Shown: positions 1-5,769, counted from the first letter of the stretch. The stretch: DNA of 6,272 bases from Candidatus Heimdallarchaeota archaeon (GCA_030602675.1 JAUVZH010000166.1:1-6272), one strand, 5' to 3'. Translations and numbers: made by a program. Notes: a model not told the origin generated them from the letters alone.

Positions 1-2320
1 CTGATTTCTTACTGATTTCAAGTGAAAAATCTTGATTTGAACATTTAATTGATTCCTTTAACTCTACTAGACTAATTTCAGGCATCGTTTCTTGATTAAG
101 ATAAACTGTAGGTTGTTTTTTCAAAGGTATGCTGAATTGATCCCAAGCTACAATGTGATCCTTCCCAGCCCAGATAGTTTCCTCTTTTAGTTTAAATGTC
201 AGAGTTAGTAAATATTCATTATAAGCAGTTAAAACTGGCTCTACTATTGGAAGATTGATTTCTAGGATTTCATCAGGTTTTATGTCTAATTCTGTTATTG
301 TATCCTTTTGGATGATATTCCCATCAGCTTGAAACTCCCATTCGAGATAAACAAAGTCTAATGATAGAAAATCAAATTTATTATGAATGCTTACTTTGCC
401 ATTAAGCAAATCTATGGGATAAACCTTGATGTTTTGATAACCCTTCTTAACCTCAAAAGCAGATGGATTGGGTTTGCGATTGGGTAAGAAGATTCCATTA
501 CAACAGAAATTACTATCATTTGGTTCATCACCAAAATCCCCCCCATAAAGCCAATATTCAATACCATCATCAGAAATTTTTTCTAAACCTTGATCGATGA
601 GATCCCAAATAAAACCGCCAACACAATTATCATATTTATCAAAAATATCAATATACTTCTGAAAATTACCTAAACTATTGCCCATAGCATGAGCGTATTC
701 GCAAAGAATTCGAGGTTTATCTTTGTATTTTCTTGGTCCAATTCTTGGTCCAAACCAATCTGATTTTGTCCTCTTATATTTTCCAGCTTGTTCTAGTATT
801 TTTGGTGTTGAATACATAGTGCTAAAGACATCTGAAATTTCAACATGATGATCCCCTTCGTAATGGATTCCTCTAGTTGTATCAATAGTCTTTGCTGCTA
901 ATTTCATTTTACGGAAATTTTCTCCAAAACCTGCTTCATTGCCTAAAGACCACATGAAAACACAGGAATGATTTTTATCTCTTTCAACCATGCTAACCAT
1001 TCTATCAACGCATGCTTCAGTCCATTTTGGATCACTCTTAGGCAGAATGTGTCGTAAACCATGTGACTCTAAATTGCATTCATTTAATACGTACAATCCA
1101 TATTTATCACAGAGATCGTAAAATTTTGGATGATTTGGATAGTGACTAGTTCTAACAGCATTGATGTTGTATTGTTTCATTAATTTTACATCTTTTTCCA
1201 TCAGCTCAAACGTTATTGCTCTGCCACGTTTTGGATCATGGTCATGTCTATTTATTCCTTTAATAGTCACTGATTTGCCATTTACATAGATTTGACTATT
1301 ATTAATTTCAATTACTCTAAAACCAAATTTACATGATTCCACTTCAACAATTTTGTTGTGAGAATCTCTTAAAACAAGAATAATTGAATAGAGATTGGGT
1401 TCTTCAGCTGACCATTTAAGTGGATTTTCAATAAAAGATTCTATTTTGATTACTGTTTCTGATTCAGGTCCTAAATTGAACTCTCTTAACATTTTAGATT
1501 CTATTTGAATCAATTCATCTTTATTATCATAAAGTAATAATTCAAGCTTATGGGATTTTGCTAGCTCAGTATCATAATTTCGTATTTTTGCTCGAAGTTT
1601 AAGTATAGCATCATGATACTTTCCATCAAATTCATTGTAAACAAAGAAATCTCTAATATGCACTTTTGCTGTAGAAAACAGAACGACATCTCTGAATATC
1701 CCGCTTAATCTCCACATATCTTGATCTTCTAAATAGCTGCCATCAGACCAACGATAAACTTCTACAGCAAGAGCATTGGATCCTTCTTTGACATATTTGG
1801 TTATATTGAATTCTGCAGGTGTCATGCTCCCCTGACTATAACCTACTTTTATACCATTTATCCAAATATAAAATGCTGATTTCACTCCTGCAAAGTGAAG
1901 AAAAATCTCTCGAGATAACCATTCATTAGGTATTGTGAAATCAGTTCGATAAGAACCTACAGGATTGTAGTTGTGATCTATTTTAGGGATTTCATTTTTC
2001 TTCAAGCTAAGACTATATGGATATCTGATGTTAGTATAAATTGGTTTGCCATATCCTTCAAGTTGCCAGTTACTGGGTACTAGTATTTCTGACCACTGAG
2101 AAGTATCAAAATCATCTTTGTAAAACTCAACGGGACGATCAGCTGGCTTTTCTACCCAATTGAATTTCCATAGTCCGTTTAAGCTTTGGAAAAATGGCGA
2201 TTCTTTTGCTATATTGTTTAATGCTAATTCTACAGTTGGGTAAGGCAATAATGAACAATGAGCTGGTTCTTTATTAGAACCAATAATTTCACAGTTTTCC
2301 CAATCAAATTTCACAGACAT
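1..2320 (-). CDS. lacZ: Beta-galactosidase, LacZ-type glycoside hydrolase family 2 (3' end beyond window)
   Basis: An open frame runs from the ATG at 2320 to the left edge without a stop: 773 residues are visible, against about 1020 in E. coli LacZ. The enzyme hydrolyses terminal beta-galactosides. Visible domains: sugar-binding jelly roll (about 40-225), immunoglobulin-like domain (about 227-336), TIM barrel (about 338-635), second beta-sandwich (about 645-735) and the first residues of the C-terminal small-chain domain. The acid/base Glu462 lies in WSLGNEAG and the nucleophile Glu541 in ILCEYAHAMGNS. By alignment with E. coli LacZ, further active-site residues are present: Asn97 (YTN), Asp201 (DMWRLSGIFRD), His359, His393, the Mg ligands Glu418 and His420 (NLESHG), Tyr503, His544, Trp572, Phe605 and Asn608. 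No signal peptide is seen, so it should be cytoplasmic. The start is supported by GTGAT four bases upstream. It is transcribed away from the DinB-like gene. Nothing visible is broken. Family assignment is very secure; substrate preference is inferred from conserved residues. Confidence 0.96.
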   Translation of the reverse strand, partial: MSVKFDWENCEIIGSNKEPAHCSLLPYPTVELALNNIAKESPFFQSLNGLWKFNWVEKPADRPVEFYKDDFDTSQWSEILVPSNWQLEGYGKPIYTNIRYPYSLSLKKNEIPKIDHNYNPVGSYRTDFTIPNEWLSREIFLHFAGVKSAFYIWINGIKVGYSQGSMTPAEFNITKYVKEGSNALAVEVYRWSDGSYLEDQDMWRLSGIFRDVVLFSTAKVHIRDFFVYNEFDGKYHDAILKLRAKIRNYDTELAKSHKLELLLYDNKDELIQIESKMLREFNLGPESETVIKIESFIENPLKWSAEEPNLYSIILVLRDSHNKIVEVESCKFGFRVIEINNSQIYVNGKSVTIKGINRHDHDPKRGRAITFELMEKDVKLMKQYNINAVRTSHYPNHPKFYDLCDKYGLYVLNECNLESHGLRHILPKSDPKWTEACVDRMVSMVERDKNHSCVFMWSLGNEAGFGENFRKMKLAAKTIDTTRGIHYEGDHHVEISDVFSTMYSTPKILEQAGKYKRTKSDWFGPRIGPRKYKDKPRILCEYAHAMGNSLGNFQKYIDIFDKYDNCVGGFIWDLIDQGLEKISDDGIEYWLYGGDFGDEPNDSNFCCNGIFLPNRKPNPSAFEVKKGYQNIKVYPIDLLNGKVSIHNKFDFLSLDFVYLEWEFQADGNIIQKDTITELDIKPDEILEINLPIVEPVLTAYNEYLLTLTFKLKEETIWAGKDHIVAWDQFSIPLKKQPTVYLNQETMPEISLVELKESIKCSNQDFSLEISKKS

Positions 2321-2376
2321 GACTATCACAATTATTTCTAATCTTATTATTTATTCATTAAAATCTTAAAATATTA
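2321..2376 (-). promoter_or_regulatory. Candidate lacZ promoter and ribosome site
   Basis: On the minus strand GTGAT (2329-2325) lies four bases before the lacZ ATG and matches the 3' part of the archaeal Shine-Dalgarno consensus GGAGGTGAT. Two AT-rich boxes could be the TATA element, ATATTTTAAGAT (about 2374-2363) and ATTTTAATGAAT (about 2366-2355). Either would start a transcript early enough to include the ribosome site. In such AT-rich DNA the exact box cannot be decided by eye. Confidence 0.4.
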
Positions 2377-2432
2377 TTGGAATGTAAGAATATTCGTTAA
2401 AAGTAACCTTCTTATTAAAAACACTATTGGAA
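2375..2432. repeat. Direct repeat TATTGGAA in the lacZ/DinB divergent spacer
   Basis: The 8-mer TATTGGAA occurs at 2375-2382 and again at 2425-2432, exactly 50 bases apart, which is close to five helical turns. The spacer also holds the palindromes GAATATTC (2388-2395) and AGTGCACT (2432-2439). Such paired sites between divergent genes could be a regulator's operators, but 8-mers recur by chance in AT-rich DNA. Confidence 0.3.
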
Positions 2433-2483
2433 GTGCACTAAATGATAACGAATTCTGAAAAATCAACAAAATCACAAATTACA

Positions 2484-2490
2484 TTTAAAT
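2484..2490 (+). promoter_or_regulatory. TATA-like box of the DinB-like gene, leaderless spacing
   Basis: TTTAAAT at 2484-2490 is centred 25 bases before the ATG at 2512. Archaeal transcription starts about 25 bases after the TATA centre, so the RNA would begin at or next to the start codon. No Shine-Dalgarno sequence precedes this ATG, which fits leaderless initiation. An upstream ATG at 2502 opens a frame that stops after six codons and is not the start. Confidence 0.5.
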
Positions 2491-2511
2491 AATAAAATCT
2501 AATGATTATGT

Positions 2512-2967
2512 ATGATAGCTAATTTTCTAAAAACTGCAATTGATAGGCATTTTGATGAAACAAAATCAATAATAATGCAATTATCTGATGATATATTTGA
2601 AAGTAAAGCAACACAAGAAACACGAAAAACTGCAGAAATAATACTACATATGATTAGATCTTTCGAATTTTACTCTCGAGGTTTAAGTGAAGGTGAATGG
2701 ATTCCTGCACCTTACAGTTTATCTAAATATAATGATTCTCAGAAAGTATTAGCTCTTTATGATGAAGTTGTATTAATTACTAAATCATATTTAGAGAAAT
2801 TAACAGATGAATCATCACAAGAAGTACTAAACCAATTTAATCGTACTGCAACAAAAGGTGAGCTCTTATTGGAAATGCTTGAACATAGCGTACATCATAG
2901 AGGGCAACTTACTATTTATTATAGATTATATGAAAAAAAACCAGCCGAAATCAAATATATAATATAA
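2512..2967 (+). CDS. DinB-like four-helix metal-binding protein
   Basis: This 151-residue protein has the size and helical character of the DinB/YfiT-like superfamily. The C-terminal signature is clear: EHSVHHRGQL (124-133), followed by an aromatic helix and a KKPAE turn. His46 (in ILHMI), His125 and His129 are the likely three-histidine metal site; His128 is an additional histidine next to it. Characterised members are metal-dependent thiol-S-transferases (bacillithiol or mycothiol type) or related enzymes, and many are uncharacterised stress proteins. The thiol cofactor here is unknown, so no reaction is assigned. The name does not imply DNA polymerase IV, which shares the symbol dinB but is unrelated. 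The protein is soluble, with no signal peptide or membrane segment. It has its own TATA-like box at a leaderless distance. It is divergent from lacZ and 109 bases before the zinc-ribbon gene, with no evident functional link to either. Confidence 0.8.
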   Translation: MIANFLKTAIDRHFDETKSIIMQLSDDIFESKATQETRKTAEIILHMIRSFEFYSRGLSEGEWIPAPYSLSKYNDSQKVLALYDEVVLITKSYLEKLTDESSQEVLNQFNRTATKGELLLEMLEHSVHHRGQLTIYYRLYEKKPAEIKYII

Positions 2968-3034
2968 AAGAAAGAGATGGTACTTTCAATTGTAAACATT
3001 TTTATCGCGAAATAAATAAGATAATATAAAAGAA
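2959..3034 (+). repeat. 14-base direct repeat flanking the DinB/zinc-ribbon gap
   Basis: ATAATATAAAAGAA is present identically at 2959-2972, spanning the stop codon of the DinB-like gene, and at 3021-3034, where it supplies the TATA box for the next gene. The copies are 62 bases apart. The first copy could act as a second, more distal promoter or be a relic of a short duplication. The low sequence complexity limits what can be concluded. Confidence 0.5.
3021..3032 (+). promoter_or_regulatory. TATA-like box for the zinc-ribbon protein gene
   Basis: TATAAAAG at 3025-3032, preceded by a purine-rich stretch resembling a BRE, predicts transcription from about 3053. This gives a leader of about 24 bases that contains the GGTGA ribosome site. 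The spacing is consistent with the start chosen at 3077. Confidence 0.5.
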
Positions 3035-3066
3035 TTACAATCTAAATTATCGTAATAAAAAATCAA

Positions 3067-3071
3067 GGTGA
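3067..3071 (+). promoter_or_regulatory. Ribosome site GGTGA that decides the start of the zinc-ribbon gene
   Basis: GGTGA at 3067-3071 is followed after five bases by an in-frame GTG at 3077. The longest open frame would begin at the GTG at 3068, but that codon lies inside this ribosome site and has no site of its own at usable distance. The downstream GTG is therefore the more likely start. Confidence 0.7.
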
Positions 3072-3076
3072 AATTT

Positions 3077-3511
3077 GTGAGCCCAAGATGGAGAATACCT
3101 GGAAGAATAATTCGTAATGCTGTTAGAAGAAATGTAAGACGTAATGTCAGAAGACATGTAAGAAGGTCATTTATGCGTCGTAGAGCTAGAAGGTGGATAG
3201 TTGGTGGAGCTGTCCTTTTAGCAATTGCAGGAACTCATAGAGCAATAAAATTACGTGATGAAGATGCAAGACAACTGGAACAACATTATGGTCGACCAGT
3301 TGAAGAATTGTCTGAAGATGAAATTAATCAAGGAATGCAATATTACAATATGCAACCATTAACAATCGAAGAAGATGATAGACAAAAGATCTATGATGAT
3401 GATGATCAAGTAGAGGGGTTCAAAAGTCAAGGTCAAAAGTATTGTATACAATGTGGAGATATGCTTCTCAGAGATGCAAGCTTTTGCAAAAGCTGTGGAG
3501 CCCAAGTTTAA
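3077..3511 (+). CDS. Arg-rich, single-membrane-segment protein with C-terminal zinc ribbon
   Basis: I do not recognise a named family for the whole protein. From the GTG at 3077 it is 144 residues long; a start at 3068 would add three. Order of parts: a very basic N-terminus (about 1-39) with the motif VRRN/VRRH repeated; a short hydrophobic segment WIVGGAVLLAIAG (about 40-52), probably one membrane helix; a charged helical stretch including the HYGRPVEELSEDEI motif (70-83), loosely like short SHOCT-type helices; an acidic patch YDDDD (106-110); and a zinc ribbon with Cys123, Cys126, Cys137 and Cys140 (CIQC...CKSC). Zinc ribbons of this CxxC-x10-CxxC form are common at the ends of archaeal membrane or regulatory proteins. 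The basic N-terminus could bind nucleic acid or acidic lipid; this is inference. The gene has its own promoter and ends in a hairpin terminator, so it is probably monocistronic. The gene is surely real; its function is unknown. Confidence 0.85.
   Translation: MSPRWRIPGRIIRNAVRRNVRRNVRRHVRRSFMRRRARRWIVGGAVLLAIAGTHRAIKLRDEDARQLEQHYGRPVEELSEDEINQGMQYYNMQPLTIEEDDRQKIYDDDDQVEGFKSQGQKYCIQCGDMLLRDASFCKSCGAQV
3122..3169 (+). repeat. Four degenerate 12-base tandem repeats encoding V-R-R-N/H/S
   Basis: Consecutive units GTTAGAAGAAAT, GTAAGACGTAAT, GTCAGAAGACAT and GTAAGAAGGTCA encode VRRN, VRRN, VRRH and VRRS. Val and Arg codons differ between units (GTT/GTA/GTC, AGA/CGT/AGG) while the residues stay the same. 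This points to an old repeat kept by selection on the protein rather than a recent DNA slippage. Confidence 0.75.
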
Positions 3512-3545
3512 TTTGCATGCATAATTGTTTTCATTCTTAAATTAA

Positions 3546-3598
3546 AGAGGAAGCATTGAAAGCTTAACACTTTCAATTCCTCTAGAATATTTCTTTTT
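3546..3598. terminator. Hairpin with T-rich tail between convergent genes
   Basis: AGAGGA (3546-3551) and ATTGAAAG (3555-3562) pair with CTTTCAAT (3570-3577) and TCCTCT (3578-3583). This forms a 14-pair stem with a three-base bulge on the left arm and a seven-base loop. TTTCTTTTT (3590-3598) follows on the plus strand and TTTAATTT on the minus strand. It sits between the ends of the zinc-ribbon gene (3511) and the CPBP gene (3602), so it probably terminates both. The stem is better supported as structure than as a proven terminator. Confidence 0.7.
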
Positions 3599-3601
3599 AA
3601 G

Positions 3602-4573
3602 CTAGGATTTCTTTTTCTTTCTTGCAAGGAACGTATCAAATAGCTTGACTTGCTCATCATAAGGCTGAGGCCAAGTATAGCAAGAAGATCTCACAATTAA
3701 GATGTTTAATTTCATAGGTAAAATGCCAATACCTATAACAGTCATAAACATAAGGAATATCCAAACGTTAACATTACTCGCATAACTAACTAACGTTGAA
3801 AAACCATCAACTAAGTAATGAACAATAATACATGGAATAAGACTGTTGGTTTTTATAAACAAGTAAGCTAGAAAAATTCCCAAGAAAGTTGTATAGAGAA
3901 CTTGAAAGAGAACTCCAATTATTGTCTCATTGTTAAATTCTGTTCCAAATAGGATTAAGCTTAGGAATGCTGTGAAAATATTTACCAGATGAAATCCTCC
4001 AAATAAAACACCATTAATAATAATAGATGTTCTTTCACTGTATATTTTTAGTAATAGGACAAGTATGATACCTCGAAAAGCAACTTCTTCCCAAATACCT
4101 GGTCTTAGAGATGTGTAGATATTTATCGTTTCTGGATTAATCAGTAAACTTGGATCAAATAAAACTTGTCCAGTTGCACTTGTAAGTGTTGTTAGGTAAG
4201 TTGCAAACAACATACAAGCTAATGTAACGATTGCAGCAATAAAACCGAAAACAATTGTTCTGAAAACTGGTTTAATATTAACAACTCTAATTCCTTTTGT
4301 ATATCCAACAAATCCTCTGCCATTTGGTATACCTAGAGCAAATGGTACTATAATTAGAAATAATATCGCAACTCCAAAAAAGTCGATTATATGAGCAACA
4401 TACAAGTGTGTTGTGTGAAATGAGGGATTAACGAAAATAGCATAAATAAAACCTGGGAGAATTAGAAATATAACATACAAAAATAATAAAATAAATATAC
4501 CCATCCATGGATGTTCACTTAACCAAGTAACATTTTGGTCTTTCGTAGTCTTTCTAGATTTGGTTTTTCCCAT
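3602..4573 (-). CDS. CPBP/Abi-family intramembrane metalloprotease
   Basis: This is a polytopic membrane protein of 323 residues with about seven or eight hydrophobic segments. It carries all hallmarks of the CPBP (Rce1/Abi) family: the EExxxR motif in WEEVAFRG (Glu162, Glu163, Arg167), FxxxH in FGGFH (Phe191, His195), and a third motif HYLVD (His252, Asp256). In Rce1-type proteases these residues form the catalytic metal and water site within the membrane. The family covers CAAX-prenyl endopeptidases and bacteriocin-immunity or unknown-substrate proteins; nothing here identifies the substrate. The termini are basic, with a KKKK tail at the C-terminus. The start is taken as the ATG at 4573, 11 bases after GAGG (4588-4585). 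A TTG at 4582 gives three more residues but lies only two bases from that site. The gene follows the flavodoxin gene after 113 bases and has its own candidate promoter. Confidence 0.88.
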   Translation of the reverse strand: MGKTKSRKTTKDQNVTWLSEHPWMGIFILLFLYVIFLILPGFIYAIFVNPSFHTTHLYVAHIIDFFGVAILFLIIVPFALGIPNGRGFVGYTKGIRVVNIKPVFRTIVFGFIAAIVTLACMLFATYLTTLTSATGQVLFDPSLLINPETINIYTSLRPGIWEEVAFRGIILVLLLKIYSERTSIIINGVLFGGFHLVNIFTAFLSLILFGTEFNNETIIGVLFQVLYTTFLGIFLAYLFIKTNSLIPCIIVHYLVDGFSTLVSYASNVNVWIFLMFMTVIGIGILPMKLNILIVRSSCYTWPQPYDEQVKLFDTFLARKKKKS

Positions 4574-4584
4574 TAAATACAAAT

Positions 4585-4629
4585 CCTCAAAATTTTAACT
4601 AAAAATGTTCCCAAAAGCTGGGATTATAA
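4585..4629 (-). promoter_or_regulatory. Candidate CPBP gene promoter with an inverted repeat downstream of its TATA box
   Basis: Read on the minus strand, GCTTATAA (4630-4623, core TTATAA 4629-4624) is a TATA-like box that predicts a transcript start near 4600. Between the two lies a perfect 5-base dyad, TCCCA/TGGGA (4623-4619 and 4613-4609, 5-base gap). A GAGG ribosome site follows at 4588-4585. A dyad between TATA and start is a common position for archaeal repressor operators, but this one is short. Confidence 0.4.
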
Positions 4630-4670
4630 GCTAGTAAACTTATGATTATATCTTGTATTAAAATAATTAT

Positions 4671-4694
4671 GAAGAATTAGAAGAAAAGGAAAGT
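4671..4694 (-). terminator. Pyrimidine-rich tract after the flavodoxin gene
   Basis: Just past the flavodoxin stop the minus strand reads ACTTTCCTTTTCTTCT and then ATTCTTC. Such U-rich tracts without a hairpin terminate transcription in many archaea. The following gene has its own promoter candidate, which fits. No stem is visible. Confidence 0.35.
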
Positions 4695-4695
4695 A

Positions 4696-5169
4696 TCATT
4701 TGAGAATCTTGCTAATTTCTTTAACCCAGTCTTCTATATGTTCCTTTTTCCAGTTGTCAATCATTGGTTTGCCAAACATAATAAATCGACCACCAAAGGC
4801 TGTAGTAGCAACCGGTTTGATATTTGGATAATTGACTAATTTGTCATCAATATACTTCTTGATAGCTACTTGCAATTTTTCTTCACTATTCTCTGCTCTA
4901 GCTTCTCCAGAGCAAACGTAAAAACAAACTCTCTTATCTTTCAGGTCATTTTTCAAGAATTTCTTTACTGGTCTTGTCCATTGTCCAATAGCTATACCTG
5001 TTCCAATTATGACATTCTTGTAATCATCTAAGTTTACTTTTCCACTCTTCTTCAAGTTTACAACATCAACAGTATGTTTGTGTTTACTTGAAAGAACTTC
5101 TGCAATGACATCTGCTGTTTTAGCTGCCATTCCCTTCCTTGTGCCAAATACTATTAGTGTTTTTGTCAT
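4696..5169 (-). CDS. Flavodoxin-domain protein, HemG-like
   Basis: This 157-residue single-domain protein has a flavodoxin fold resembling the HemG/Flavodoxin_5 group. After the first strand (TLIVFG) comes the FMN-phosphate loop TRKGMAAKTADVIA (10-23); it follows the usual TKYGxTxKIAxxIA pattern with Ala in place of the second Thr. The middle segment IIGTGIAIGQWTRPVKKFL matches the family's IIGSGIxxGxW pattern, and FYVCSGEA forms the next strand and FMN-side loop. The C-terminus (AFGGRFI...DWVKEISKIL) is typical. Likely role: a small cytoplasmic FMN-dependent electron carrier or oxidoreductase. Protoporphyrinogen oxidase activity is known for E. coli HemG but cannot be inferred here, since no haem genes are nearby. 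An in-frame ATG at 5247 would add 26 residues but the ATG at 5169 has GGTGAT three bases upstream and begins exactly at the conserved first strand. The gene follows the C_GCAxxG gene by 84 bases. Confidence 0.87.
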   Translation of the reverse strand: MTKTLIVFGTRKGMAAKTADVIAEVLSSKHKHTVDVVNLKKSGKVNLDDYKNVIIGTGIAIGQWTRPVKKFLKNDLKDKRVCFYVCSGEARAENSEEKLQVAIKKYIDDKLVNYPNIKPVATTAFGGRFIMFGKPMIDNWKKEHIEDWVKEISKILK

Positions 5170-5172
5170 AGT

Positions 5173-5217
5173 ATCACCATTATAACATGTTTGAATTAAT
5201 GCTTTTAATATTTTCAA
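5173..5217 (-). promoter_or_regulatory. Flavodoxin gene ribosome site and candidate TATA box
   Basis: GGTGAT (5178-5173) lies three bases before the ATG at 5169 and is a full match to the end of the archaeal Shine-Dalgarno consensus; it settles the start. Upstream on the minus strand TTGAAAATATTAAAAGC includes a BRE-like GAAA and a TATTAAAAG box (5210-5202) that predicts transcription from about 5180. The gene may thus be expressed alone as well as by read-through from the gene before it. Confidence 0.5.
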
Positions 5218-5253
5218 ATAAATTACTTGATTATAGACATTATTCATTAAGTC

Positions 5254-5697
5254 CTAGGGAAATAAATCTAAGACAATTTTAACTGCATCAACAACTAATT
5301 TTGGGCAGATTGTTCTGAAAATTCCTTCATCGTTTCCCTTCTGACGATCATCGGGATTTGTCATATCGAATCCAACAAGTTCATTGCAAATTGGTGTATC
5401 ATGAATTTCACTGAATTTCTCAATTAATTCAGTAGTTGATTTGTATGTTGCAGCTTTAAGTTCTGATCGGTCATCAATTATTTGTCCATGTATAACTCCT
5501 AGAGCCATAATTGCTCCAGTTAACGCCCCACACATTTCACCTCTACGACTAATACCTCCGCCAAATCCTGCTGCAACTATTGGAGCTTCGTTAAAATATA
5601 ATCCCTTGTATTCTAGTACTGTTCTTAAAACTGCTTGTGAACAATTATACCCAGTAGCGAAGTAATCTTTAGCTATTTTTTCAATATCATCTGTCAT
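5254..5697 (-). CDS. C_GCAxxG_C_C family cysteine protein
   Basis: This 147-residue protein carries the family's cysteine pattern: Cys19 in GYNCSQAV, Cys56 in the GCAxxG-type core (here MCGALTGA, with Gly57 and Gly61), Cys104 in PICNELVG and Cys131 in RTICPKLV. The glycine-rich GFGGGISRRGEMCG segment preceding the core is also characteristic. The family is widespread in anaerobic bacteria and archaea, where it is found alone or fused to redox domains. The conserved cysteines suggest redox or metal-cofactor binding, but I know of no firmly assigned activity. There is no signal peptide or membrane segment, so it is probably cytoplasmic. The start at 5697 is the only ATG giving the standard N-terminus (IEKIAKDYFATGYNCSQ). 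Its ribosome site is weak (GGGTTAC). The adjacent flavodoxin gene, 84 bases downstream on the same strand, is a plausible functional partner. Confidence 0.88.
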   Translation of the reverse strand: MTDDIEKIAKDYFATGYNCSQAVLRTVLEYKGLYFNEAPIVAAGFGGGISRRGEMCGALTGAIMALGVIHGQIIDDRSELKAATYKSTTELIEKFSEIHDTPICNELVGFDMTNPDDRQKGNDEGIFRTICPKLVVDAVKIVLDLFP

Positions 5698-5743
5698 CTT
5701 GTAACCCGAACCACAAATATGCTGATAGTTCTATTACAAAAAT

Positions 5744-5769
5744 GGTTATAAGCATTTCACTCAAGTGAA
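5744..5769 (-). promoter_or_regulatory. Promoter of the C_GCAxxG gene with an adjacent 14-base palindrome
   Basis: On the minus strand GCTTATAA (5753-5746) is a TATA-like box; transcription would start near 5722, giving a leader of about 25 bases. Directly upstream lies TTCACT-TG-AGTGAA (5769-5756), a perfect dyad that covers the BRE position and overlaps the end of the PAP2 gene. A regulator bound there could control access of the initiation factors. The same GCTTATAA box precedes the CPBP gene. Confidence 0.5.

Noticed and set aside
3034..3056. Inverted repeat ATTAC...GTAAT before the zinc-ribbon gene
   Set aside because: The arms are only five bases with a 13-base gap in AT-rich sequence, so a chance occurrence is likely.
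4574..4582. TTG start three codons upstream for the CPBP gene
   Set aside because: It is only two bases from the GAGG site and is a weaker codon than the ATG at 4573; the extra residues carry no family signal.
5181..5187. TATAAT on the minus strand as a bacterial -10 box for the flavodoxin gene
   Set aside because: It sits almost on the ribosome site and the nearest TTGAAA is about 27 bases away, far from the usual 17, so it is likely a chance match.
5170..5247. 26-residue N-terminal extension of the flavodoxin-like protein from the ATG at 5247
   Set aside because: The flavodoxin fold begins at the ATG at 5169, which has a strong GGTGAT site. The extension covers the candidate promoter and matches nothing in the family.
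5441..5665. A 74-codon open frame on the plus strand
   Set aside because: It is antisense inside the well-supported C_GCAxxG gene, has no ribosome site and encodes a low-complexity product with no recognisable motif.
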